From: Prevotella sp. UBA3208
GTDB lineage: Bacteria > Bacteroidota > Bacteroidia > Bacteroidales > Bacteroidaceae
Length of the DNA stretch: 9,825 bases
Reading direction: 5' to 3'
Assembly: GCA_002363695.1 (NCBI GenBank)
Contig: DEWO01000117.1
Span: 1-9,825, forward strand
Shown here: in pieces, positions 1 through 6,148 of the stretch
Layout of the letters: each line of letters begins with the position of its first letter
Numbering within the stretch: the stretch's first letter is position 1
Notes under the pieces: model-generated
Database searches by the model: none
What the model was told of the DNA's origin: nothing
The model's input: only the letters and a program-made list of their open reading frames with translations
Position numbers and translations under genes: made by a program

Positions 1-2039
1 CCGGAATAGTTCATGATGAGTGCGCCCTGTTCCATCTGCTGCTTGATGAGGCGGGTCACGTCAGGATAGCTGTTGCCCGTCGAGGAAGACTCACGGGTAT
101 AGGCATCCCACATGATGCGCTTCACCTGGAACGCCGGATAGCGTTGCTCCACCATTTCCGCCACGGTATTGGCATCGACCATGTGGACATTTTCATTACC
201 GTCATCACCCATGAAGCAGAGCAGGTTCTGCCAGGCTCCGGCATTGCTGTTGTTGACATAGGCTTCTATCTTGTCTACCACCACAGCGGCCTCGTCGGCC
301 GTTCGTGCCGAGATGCGTCCCACGGCGACATCGGTCTTGGCTATCAGCATATTGCCGCCCTCGTTATCGTCCAGCAGCCCGAAGTAGTCGTCACTGACGT
401 AGCAGTCGGTGGCACTGTATGAGTTCTCGCTCTCGTAGCACAGCAGGAAGTCGTCGGGCGAATAGCCTTTCCAGTCGTTGCTCAGCATCCGGTTGTCCCA
501 TGCGCCGTCGCCTAGCAGCAGCAGGTAGCGCGGCATGTCGGCTTCCGTCTCGGCACGGTCGTAGAGCATCTTCAGGTAGCGGCGATAGGCATTGGCATCG
601 GGCGTGCCGCTGCTGAACTCGTTGAACAGTTCGTCGGCGGGCACGATGCGCACGCGCAGATTATCCTTCTCCTCATGCAGTTTCTTCAGCCTCTCTGCCT
701 GTACTAAAAGTTTTTGCGTGGTGGGGATGATGATGACCATGTCGACGGCCGTGTCGGCATGGTGGTCCTGGTTGACGATGCCGTAGACCACTTCCGGTAC
801 GGGGAATGCAGCCGTCAGGTCGGGGGCGCCGGCCGCCTCCACGCTGTGCAGCGCAATGTAGTCTAAGCGCAGCGTGCTGTTGGTGCCGCCGGTATGGGTG
901 ACGGTGACGGTGTTGGTGGGGTTCAGGACGACGTGGAAGGTGCGCTGACTGGTGCGCATCGACTCGTAGGTGCCTGACGGACTGATGCTGATGGTGCCGG
1001 CCTTCTCGCCATTGATGGTGATGTCGGCGGTGGCACTGGTGCCCGTCGTGTAGGCCGACAGGGCCACGGTCACTTGTCCCGACAGCGTGTTGGCATTGGC
1101 CGTCACCGTGTAGTCGCGGCTGGTGCCTACGGTGAACGGGCGGGCGTCGTACAGGTTGCGGCCGCCGTGATACCACGCGTAGTCGTCCACTTCGTACAGC
1201 GTGTTGTAGTCGTCGGCCGTCGGATAGGCCTGGGACTTGAACGTCGCTTCGTCTATGGTGTAGGGTTCTCCTTCGCTCTCGGTCAGGAAGTAGTATCCGT
1301 AGGCGGAATAGGGGTTGCGTATGCGGTTGTTGTTGCTGTCCCAGGTGACGGGACCGACGCCATAGAAGAGCCGTCGCCCACCCACGGCACAGGTCGGCAC
1401 CTCTTGCAGGTCGTCCGTCTCTTTCAGATAATCTTCCGTCAGCTGTTCCGGCTGCAATGCTCCGCCATAGCCGTAGAGTTTGACTTTCGACAGGTCGCTG
1501 AAGCCGGCCTGGCGCACGAGTTCCGGCGTCAGCTGGTAGATGCCGGTCCGGGGGACGCTGATTTTCACCCAGCGGCCTGTGCGGAGCACGGAGTGGGCGG
1601 CATATCGGCTTCCTGTCTCCGAAGCCCTCCTGACGGCTGTCCTTGCCTTGGGCACGGCTGTCACCTGCAGCATGAAGCTCACCAGTTTCTGGTACTGTCC
1701 GTCGCGACAGACCAACGGCACGAACGACACCACCAGTTCTCCCTGCCTGCGCTCGACGCCGATGCCTTGTGCGATAGAAGGCTCGGCAGTCAAGGGGGCG
1801 TCCGTAATGGACTGGTAGCGCCGGATGTCGGCCTCGCTCATGGGGATATACTCGGGATAGGCTATAGAGACCTGGTAGACGGAGTCGTCATAGTGGCGGC
1901 CCAATGCCTGCCTATAGGTAAAGACGGGCAGCAGCGAGTCAATCCTGACTTGCTCGGCAGTCAGGTTGAAAAACTTCTGTGCGCTCGTCGTCAGACATAT
2001 CAGCAACAGTCCTATACCTATAATATATCTCTTAGTCAC
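1..2039 (-). CDS. porU: Type IX secretion system sortase PorU, C25 peptidase family (3' part missing)
   Basis: PorU is the cell-surface sortase of the type IX secretion system: it removes the C-terminal signal of secreted cargo and attaches the cargo to the surface. The 679 visible residues begin with a signal peptide (K3, R4, hydrophobic 5-18, likely cleavage after TSA at 20). A long N-terminal beta-rich region follows, with PorU-like stretches such as RWVKISVPRTGIYQLTPE and LYGYGGALQPE. The C25 peptidase domain starts near residue 430 (VDMVIIIPTTQKLL), with LLLGDGAWDNR near 510 and VGRISARTADEA near 570. The window ends at MNYSG, just before the expected HG holding the catalytic histidine, so neither the His nor the later Cys can be checked. 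The GTG start is forced: a stop codon lies directly upstream in frame and the signal peptide begins here. It overlaps the stop of the upstream gene by four bases. The family is usually about 1,100-1,200 residues, so roughly 40 percent is outside the window. Confidence 0.92.
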   Translation of the reverse strand, partial: MTKRYIIGIGLLLICLTTSAQKFFNLTAEQVRIDSLLPVFTYRQALGRHYDDSVYQVSIAYPEYIPMSEADIRRYQSITDAPLTAEPSIAQGIGVERRQGELVVSFVPLVCRDGQYQKLVSFMLQVTAVPKARTAVRRASETGSRYAAHSVLRTGRWVKISVPRTGIYQLTPELVRQAGFSDLSKVKLYGYGGALQPEQLTEDYLKETDDLQEVPTCAVGGRRLFYGVGPVTWDSNNNRIRNPYSAYGYYFLTESEGEPYTIDEATFKSQAYPTADDYNTLYEVDDYAWYHGGRNLYDARPFTVGTSRDYTVTANANTLSGQVTVALSAYTTGTSATADITINGEKAGTISISPSGTYESMRTSQRTFHVVLNPTNTVTVTHTGGTNSTLRLDYIALHSVEAAGAPDLTAAFPVPEVVYGIVNQDHHADTAVDMVIIIPTTQKLLVQAERLKKLHEEKDNLRVRIVPADELFNEFSSGTPDANAYRRYLKMLYDRAETEADMPRYLLLLGDGAWDNRMLSNDWKGYSPDDFLLCYESENSYSATDCYVSDDYFGLLDDNEGGNMLIAKTDVAVGRISARTADEAAVVVDKIEAYVNNSNAGAWQNLLCFMGDDGNENVHMVDANTVAEMVEQRYPAFQVKRIMWDAYTRESSSTGNSYPDVTRLIKQQMEQGALIMNYS

Positions 2040-2653
2040 TTACAGTTAAATTCCAATACTTTTCTCTCTTCCAGCCACCCTTCCAGGTGGTCGTCGATGC
2101 GGACGGGGCCTACGCCCACCGGCGTTCCTGTGAACAGCAGGTCGCCCGTCTTCAGGGTGAAGAACTGCGAGATGTAGGCTATCAACTCGTCTATGCGGTA
2201 GAGCATGTCGCTCGCACAGCCCTCCTGCACCGTCCGCCCGTTGATGTCCAGACGGAAGTGCAGGGCCTGAATGTCCAGGAATTTCTCCTTTGCCACCCAC
2301 TCGCCGACGGCCGCCGAGCCGTCGAAGCCCTTGCAGATTTCCCACGGCAGCCCGTTCTTGCGGGCCTCGCGCTGCCAGTCGCGCGCCGTGAAGTCGATGC
2401 CCACGGTCACGGCGTCGTAGTATCGGTGCGCAAAGCGCTCGGGGATGCTCTTGCCCAGCCGGCAGATTCTGACCACCAGTTCCGTTTCGTAGTCCACCTG
2501 GTCCGACCAGTCGGGGATGAAGAAGGGCTTGTGGTCCTTCAGCAGTGCCGAGTCGGCCTTGGTGAAAATCACGGGACGCTCTGGTTTATATAACGCACCA
2601 TCCAGCTCTTTATTGTGCTGGATATAATTCATTCCTACAGCAAATATCTTCAT
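2036..2653 (-). CDS. Fumarylacetoacetate hydrolase (FAH) family protein, possible oxaloacetate tautomerase/decarboxylase-like
   Basis: This 205-residue protein has the compact single-domain length of bacterial FAHD1/YcgM-like members of the fumarylacetoacetate hydrolase fold. The metal-binding signature is visible: E56 and E58 in DYETELVVRI and D87 in GIDFTARDWQ. The family motif LLFTGTPVGVG lies near residues 171-181. These residues bind a divalent metal that activates 2-oxo-acid substrates. Related enzymes act as acylpyruvate hydrolases, oxaloacetate decarboxylases or oxaloacetate tautomerases; the sequence alone does not say which. It is probably cytosolic, since no signal peptide is seen. 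An AAAGG-type ribosome site lies a few bases before the ATG, 18 bases after the stop of the AraC-type gene. Its own stop codon overlaps the GTG of porU, so the two are probably translationally coupled. A metabolic enzyme beside a secretion sortase looks like a shared transcript rather than a shared pathway. Confidence 0.88.
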   Translation of the reverse strand: MKIFAVGMNYIQHNKELDGALYKPERPVIFTKADSALLKDHKPFFIPDWSDQVDYETELVVRICRLGKSIPERFAHRYYDAVTVGIDFTARDWQREARKNGLPWEICKGFDGSAAVGEWVAKEKFLDIQALHFRLDINGRTVQEGCASDMLYRIDELIAYISQFFTLKTGDLLFTGTPVGVGPVRIDDHLEGWLEERKVLEFNCK

Positions 2654-2671
2654 AGTCCTTTCCGTTTTTGT

Positions 2672-3175
2672 TCATATCTTGTACCGCCCCGCGTCACCTC
2701 GCTGCCTCAGCGCCATGCGCCGCTGCGTGGGCGTCTGGTGATACTCCCGGCGCATGAAGATGCAGAAGTTGGTGTGCGAGCCCAGTCCCGAGCGCCGGGC
2801 CACCTCACCCATCGGCAGGTCCGTGTAGCGCAGCAGGTCGTCGGCCAGCCGCTTCTGGTAGGCCATGCGGAAGTCGGGCCCCGTCATGCCCGTCAGCGTG
2901 AAGATGAGCGCCTCCATGTCCTCCGTCCGCAGCCCGTAGATTTTGCAGAAGTCCTTCACCCGGTCCATGCCCTCGGCCAGCCGCCTGAGGTAGTGGTCCA
3001 TCACCTCCACGCCCGTCGGCCGCAGGTTGCGCTCCAGCGCGTCGTAGTGCCTCACCCCCTCCTCGTCATACCGCCGCCGCGCCGTGAAGGGCGAGATATA
3101 CAGCTGGTCCAGCGTCCACTGCGGCGTGCCCCGAAACTTCCTCGGCGGCCGTTTTTCCCATGAAAAATACGTCAT
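2672..3175 (-). CDS. Short AraC-type transcriptional regulator (DNA-binding domain only)
   Basis: The 167-residue product ends in an AraC/XylS-type double helix-turn-helix. The first unit lies at about 72-110. The second is at about 121-150: LPMGEVARRSGLGSHTNFCIFMRREYHQTP matches the usual pattern of IAxxxGF, SxSxFxRxFK and GxTP, and is followed by an arginine-rich tail. The roughly 60 residues before it (aromatic and Arg/Lys rich) match no ligand-binding domain that I recognise, so there is no obvious effector module. An in-frame ATG exists at 3235, but a Bacteroidota promoter lies between the two ATGs, so the start at 3175 is preferred. It heads the minus-strand unit with the FAH-family gene and porU. 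Whether it controls this unit, the divergent dipeptidase-murF unit or distant targets is unknown. What it senses cannot be inferred. Confidence 0.8.
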   Translation of the reverse strand: MTYFSWEKRPPRKFRGTPQWTLDQLYISPFTARRRYDEEGVRHYDALERNLRPTGVEVMDHYLRRLAEGMDRVKDFCKIYGLRTEDMEALIFTLTGMTGPDFRMAYQKRLADDLLRYTDLPMGEVARRSGLGSHTNFCIFMRREYHQTPTQRRMALRQRGDAGRYKI

Positions 3176-3204
3176 ACGCTTGTCTCTTTTGTTCGTTTTC
3201 GGTG

Positions 3205-3235
3205 CGAAGTTACACATTTTCCGCCACACCGCCAA
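3205..3235 (-). promoter_or_regulatory. Bacteroidota-type promoter of the araC-like/FAH/porU unit
   Basis: On the minus strand TTGG (3235-3232) is followed after 19 bases by TAACTTCG (3212-3205). This fits the Bacteroidota -33/-7 pattern (TTTG/TTGG and TAnnTTTG) with one change in the -7 element. Transcription should begin a few bases after 3205, leaving a leader of roughly 25-30 bases before the ATG at 3175. Confidence 0.7.
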
Positions 3236-3240
3236 GGATT

Positions 3241-3492
3241 TTTGCCATTATTTGCCATCTGGATTTTATTACGTCCCGAAAAGACATAAAACTATTGCCT
3301 CCGAGTTTTATGACCATTCGAGAGGGCATAAAATTGTTGCCACTACAATTTATCACCTCTCGGGAGGGCATAAAATTGTTGTCACCACATTTTATCACCT
3401 CTCGGGCGGCGATAAATTTTGCGCCACACATCAGCCTCCCTGCCGCCGGATTTGCCCCTTCCGCGCCACACATCAGCCTCCCCGACGCCAAG
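3241..3492. repeat. Array of six degenerate 42-base tandem repeats with internal dyads
   Basis: Units start at 3241, 3283, 3325, 3367, 3409 and 3451, each exactly 42 bases. Units 2-4 are the most alike, with a core of CATAAAA near the start and TTTTATnACC further on. Each of these core units contains an inverted repeat: CATAAAACT/AGTTTTATG in unit 2 (perfect 9 bp); ATAAA(A)TTGT/ACAATTTAT with one bulge in unit 3; ATAAAAT/ATTTTAT in unit 4. The arms differ between units but stay complementary. Units 5 and 6 have drifted and instead share GCGCCACACATCAGCCTCCC; unit 1 is the weakest. Because 42 is a multiple of three, several frames on both strands remain open and encode 14-residue repeats, which look like by-products. 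The array fills the gap between two outward-facing promoters. Confidence 0.85.
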
Positions 3493-3526
3493 GGGACAAT
3501 GAATTATTCTAAAAACTCAAATAAAT

Positions 3527-3558
3527 TTTGGTTTTTTCCCCGCTTAGTAGTAACTTTG
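3527..3558 (+). promoter_or_regulatory. Bacteroidota-type promoter of the dipeptidase-murF unit
   Basis: TTTGG (3527-3531) is followed by TAACTTTG (3551-3558), 19 bases after TTGG or 20 after TTTG. This is a near-perfect Bacteroidota -33/-7 pair. The predicted transcription start is around 3562-3565, giving a leader of only about 15-20 bases. Confidence 0.8.
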
Positions 3559-3578
3559 CGGCCAAATTCTAAAATGTT

Positions 3579-4355
3579 ATGTCTATGAAAAAGTTTATCT
3601 TTGCTGCAATAGCCTGCGCATTGGTCGCTATTGGCTGCACGAAAGGCAACGCTGCTGTGACCGTCAGCGCGACGGAGGACAACAGCCAGTTCGTAACGCT
3701 GACGGACGCGATACCCGATGCCATACTCGAAATACGCTATTTCGGCACCTACAACTTCGTGGGCCAGCGCATCGACGGCTACGAACAGCCTACGGCGCTG
3801 TTGACCAAAGCGGCTGCCGACTCGCTCAGAGCCGTCAGCGACGACGTGAAGTCACAAGGCTACCGCCTGAAAATCTATGACGCCTACCGCCCGCAGAAGG
3901 CCGTAGACCACTTTGTGCGCTGGGCACAGGACGCCAGCGACACCAAGATGAAGCCCTACTTCTATCCCGACCTCTACAAGAGCGTGCTTTTCAAGCAGGA
4001 TTACATCATGGAGAAGAGCGGCCACACGCGCGGCTCGACGGTTGACCTGACCCTGTTTGACATGCAGACAGAGAAGGAACTCGACATGGGCGGCACCTTC
4101 GACTGGTTCGGACCCGAGAGCCACCCCGACTTCTGCGGCAATCCCGACACGGGCGAATATACGGGCGACAACTCGAAGAGTCCCGCCCAGCCCAAGCGCA
4201 GCATCACGCCCGAGCAGTTCAAGAACCGGATGATTCTGCGCAAGGCGATGCTTGCCCACGGTTTCAAGCCCCTCGACAGCGAGTGGTGGCACTTCACCCT
4301 GGCCAACGAGCCCTTCCCGGACACGTATTTCACGTTTCCCGTCAAACAGAAATAA
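3579..4355 (+). CDS. D-alanyl-D-alanine dipeptidase, VanX/DdpX type (peptidase M15D), lipoprotein
   Basis: This 258-residue protein carries the zinc dipeptidase signature of the M15 VanX/DdpX group, which splits D-Ala-D-Ala. The zinc ligands are H149 and D156 in SGHTRGSTVDL and H238 in EWWHF. The catalytic base is E235, and the substrate-site arginine R104 lies in YDAYRP. The N-terminus is a lipoprotein-like signal (MKK, hydrophobic stretch, AIG then C20), so it is probably anchored in the cell envelope rather than cytosolic like VanX. The lipobox is slightly atypical (Ala at -3). ATG codons at 3579 and 3585 are both possible starts and do not change the conclusion. It lies 21 bases upstream of murF on the same strand with its own promoter. 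No vanH, ligase or sensor genes accompany it, so dipeptide salvage or wall turnover is more likely than glycopeptide resistance. Confidence 0.9.
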   Translation: MSMKKFIFAAIACALVAIGCTKGNAAVTVSATEDNSQFVTLTDAIPDAILEIRYFGTYNFVGQRIDGYEQPTALLTKAAADSLRAVSDDVKSQGYRLKIYDAYRPQKAVDHFVRWAQDASDTKMKPYFYPDLYKSVLFKQDYIMEKSGHTRGSTVDLTLFDMQTEKELDMGGTFDWFGPESHPDFCGNPDTGEYTGDNSKSPAQPKRSITPEQFKNRMILRKAMLAHGFKPLDSEWWHFTLANEPFPDTYFTFPVKQK

Positions 4356-4376
4356 TAAAGGAATCATAACACAACT

Positions 4377-5711
4377 ATGGACATCAAGCAACTATACCAG
4401 CTATACCAGCAGCACCCCGTCATTACCACAGACTCGCGCAACTGTCCCGAGGGCAGCATCTTCCTCGCGCTGAAGGGAGCCTCGTTCGACGGCAACCAGT
4501 TTGCCCGGCAGGCACTGGAGAAGGGGTGCGCCTACGCCATCGTAGACGAGCCAGAACACAAGACGGACGAACGCATCATCCTCGTGGACGACTGTCTGCA
4601 GACGTTCAAGGACCTGGCCCGTGAGCACCGCCGCCAGTTCCAGCTGCCCGTCATAGGCATCACCGGCACCAACGGCAAGACCACGACCAAGGAACTGATA
4701 CGCTCCGTGCTGGCCGAAGCATACGACGTAATGGCTACGGAGGGCAACTTCAACAACGACGTGGGTGTGCCCAAGACGCTGTTCCGCCTGAACGACAGCT
4801 ACGACATAGCCGTGGTAGAGATGGGAGCCTCGCACCCCGGCGACATCAAGACGCTGGCGGAGACCAGCGAGCCCACCTGCGGACTGATTACCAACGTAGG
4901 ACGCGCCCACCTGCAGGGCTTCGGCTCGTTTGAGGGCGTATGCAGGACGAAAGGCGAACTGTACGACTTCCTGTTGGCCCACGACTGTCCCGTCTTCGTC
5001 AATCGCGACAACGAGTACCTGATGCAGATGATCAGCCAAAGACAAACAGCCAACGGCCAAGCGCCTGACGTCTACTACTACGGACAAAGCGACGCAGAGG
5101 ACATCCTGATACGCGGCGAGGTGGTCAGATGCGACCCGTTCCTGACCTTCCGCTGGCGCGAACAGGACCATGATGCCCACTACCAGAGCGACTGGATGGA
5201 AGTGAAGACACACCTCATTGGTGCCTACAATCTGGACAACCTGCTGGCAGCCATCATCGTGGGCTACGTCAACAACGTCCCCTTCGAGCATATCAACCAT
5301 GCACTGGAGAACTACGTCCCCACCAACAACCGCTCGCAGCTGACAAAGACAGCAAAGAACAGCCTCATCGTAGACGCCTACAATGCCAACCCGTCGAGCA
5401 TGAAGGCCGCCATAGACAATTTCCGGCTCGTGGAGGCCCCCCGCAAGATGGCCATCCTGGGCATGATGGGCGAGTTGGGCGACGTCTCACAAGAGGAGCA
5501 CCGGAAAGTAGTCCGGATGCTGGAAGAAGCCCGCTTTGACGAAGTGTGGCTCGTGGGCGCCGAATTCCAGAAGGTCAACGCCCCCTTCCGCACCTTTGCC
5601 AACGTAGACGAAGTCAAACAGGAACTGGCACAGCACCAGCCCGAAGGCATGACCATCCTCATCAAGGGCAGCAACTCGACCCACCTGTACGAGCTGCCTC
5701 CCCTGCTGTAA
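4377..5711 (+). CDS. murF: UDP-N-acetylmuramoyl-tripeptide--D-alanyl-D-alanine ligase MurF
   Basis: MurF adds the D-Ala-D-Ala dipeptide to UDP-MurNAc-tripeptide with ATP, the last cytosolic step of peptidoglycan precursor synthesis. The 444-residue length is normal. An N-terminal substrate domain (TTDSRNCPEGSIFLALKG, 17-34) is followed by the ATPase domain with P-loop GTNGKTT (97-103), VEMGASHPGDI from 147 and ITNVGRAHL (171-179). K192 in the CRTKGELYDF stretch fits the lysine that is carbamylated in Mur ligases. The C-terminal domain holds DAYNANPSSM (333-342), GMMGELG (362-368) and IKGSNSTHL (429-437). No key motif is missing. An AAAGGA ribosome-binding site precedes the ATG, and the 21-base gap to the dipeptidase gene suggests co-transcription. 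A hairpin lies 30 bases past the stop. The 3' end faces an orphan cobalamin riboswitch on the opposite strand. Confidence 0.96.
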   Translation: MDIKQLYQLYQQHPVITTDSRNCPEGSIFLALKGASFDGNQFARQALEKGCAYAIVDEPEHKTDERIILVDDCLQTFKDLAREHRRQFQLPVIGITGTNGKTTTKELIRSVLAEAYDVMATEGNFNNDVGVPKTLFRLNDSYDIAVVEMGASHPGDIKTLAETSEPTCGLITNVGRAHLQGFGSFEGVCRTKGELYDFLLAHDCPVFVNRDNEYLMQMISQRQTANGQAPDVYYYGQSDAEDILIRGEVVRCDPFLTFRWREQDHDAHYQSDWMEVKTHLIGAYNLDNLLAAIIVGYVNNVPFEHINHALENYVPTNNRSQLTKTAKNSLIVDAYNANPSSMKAAIDNFRLVEAPRKMAILGMMGELGDVSQEEHRKVVRMLEEARFDEVWLVGAEFQKVNAPFRTFANVDEVKQELAQHQPEGMTILIKGSNSTHLYELPPLL

Positions 5712-5739
5712 CCATAGGCAGAAGGATAAAGAACAAAGA

Positions 5740-5772
5740 AAGAGATGCTGTCTCACGACAACATCTCTTCTT
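5740..5772. terminator. Terminator-like hairpin between convergent murF and riboswitch transcripts
   Basis: GAGATGCTGTC (5742-5752) pairs with GACAACATCTC (5757-5767) around a TCAC loop, with one mismatch on the plus strand (G-U wobble on the minus strand) and two flanking A-T pairs. On the minus strand the hairpin is followed by a U-rich run (TCTTTGTTCTTTAT), a better terminator tail than the short TTCTTAC on the plus strand. It may serve both directions, ending murF mRNA and the riboswitch RNA. Confidence 0.65.
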
Positions 5773-5799
5773 ACTATATAATAATACACGTATGTTAAT

Positions 5800-5820
5800 C
5801 GTAACCAGAAAAGGGTTACG
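5800..5820 (-). promoter_or_regulatory. Perfect hairpin downstream of the cobalamin aptamer (candidate expression platform)
   Basis: On the minus strand CGTAACC and GGTTACG form a perfect 7-bp stem around a CTTTTCT loop, 42 bases past the end of the aptamer. No U-tract follows, so it is not a classic terminator. It sits where a cobalamin riboswitch would carry its switching hairpin, but I could not identify the usual loop-loop contact partner. Confidence 0.4.
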
Positions 5821-5862
5821 CATCTCCATCAAAACAGTTTTTCGGTTTCCGCCGCATCCTTA

Positions 5863-6047
5863 CATCGAGGTTGCAGGGTGTCTGCCAATCGAAGGCTGGT
5901 CTTCTGACTTTGCTCCACTCCGAAGCGCCTTCTCGTCAATGCGACAATGGCTTGCGTGCTTCAGAGCCACAATGGAGCTCACAGCTGCGGGACAGTCGGG
6001 GATTTGCACCCCATTCCCAATTAATCGCCGTTAAGCGAACCTCCATG
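5863..6047 (-). ncRNA. Cobalamin (B12) riboswitch aptamer without an evident downstream gene
   Basis: Read on the minus strand, the 185-base element has the conserved parts of a cobalamin riboswitch in the right order. GAGGTT (6043-6038) closes stem P1 with AACCTC near 5867-5872 (9 of 10 positions pair over the wider arms). The core from GGGAATGGGGTGCAAATC to CCCGCAGCTGTGA spans 6018-5979, CAAGCCATTG lies at 5954-5945, and GAGAAGGC precedes the B12 box AAAGTCAGAAGACCAGCC (5911-5894). A GCATAC-AGAA-GTATGC hairpin lies just upstream of P1. It should bind adenosyl- or another cobalamin and switch expression of what follows. On this strand what follows is two hairpins and then the antisense of murF, with no recognisable B12-related gene. 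The element appears intact rather than decayed. Confidence 0.93.
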
Positions 6048-6069
6048 GGCATACTTCTGTATGCGACTG

Positions 6070-6100
6070 CAAAGGTAGCAACTTTCCATGAAACGACCAA
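6070..6100 (-). promoter_or_regulatory. Bacteroidota-type promoter of the riboswitch RNA
   Basis: On the minus strand TTGG (6100-6097) is separated by exactly 19 bases from TACCTTTG (6077-6070), a textbook Bacteroidota -33/-7 pair. Transcription should begin near 6062-6066, just upstream of the GCATAC hairpin. The riboswitch therefore need not depend on read-through from recO, whose stop is 48 bases upstream. Confidence 0.85.
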
Positions 6101-6148
6101 ATTTTCAGGCAAAAACCTTACAGCCCCTGATATTATAAATAATGTGGG

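Larger units (their letters stand above)
5712..6148. other. Gene-free interval between murF and recO
   Basis: These 437 bases hold no credible protein gene. From left to right they contain the murF 3' flank, a terminator-like hairpin (5740-5772), a second hairpin (5800-5820), the minus-strand cobalamin aptamer (5863-6047), its promoter (6070-6100) and a 48-base spacer to the recO stop codon. Plus-strand open frames across the aptamer are antisense artefacts. Confidence 0.8.

Noticed and set aside
1074..2177. Long plus-strand open frame of 367 codons
   Set aside because: It is the antisense of porU, a by-product of GC-rich codon use. The minus-strand frame has the recognisable domains and signal peptide.
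3176..3235. Upstream ATG extending the AraC-type gene by 20 codons
   Set aside because: A well-spaced Bacteroidota promoter lies within that extension, so the upstream ATG would not be transcribed.
3210..3491. Open frames on both strands encoding 14-residue repeats
   Set aside because: Their openness follows from a 42-base (14-codon) repeat lacking stops. They overlap promoters and have no supporting start signals or domain.
3241..3492. Possible CRISPR array
   Set aside because: Units are contiguous with no unique spacers, the divergence is spread along each unit, and no cas genes are near.
3579..5711. Glycopeptide resistance cassette
   Set aside because: Only the VanX-like enzyme is present. 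There is no VanH, D-Ala-D-Lac ligase or VanRS pair, and MurF is a housekeeping gene.
5662..5829. Minus-strand open frame of 55 codons after the aptamer, with a hydrophobic stretch in its product
   Set aside because: It runs through both hairpins and into the antisense of murF, has no properly spaced ribosome site and resembles no B12-related protein. It is probably chance, though it is the only candidate target of the riboswitch.
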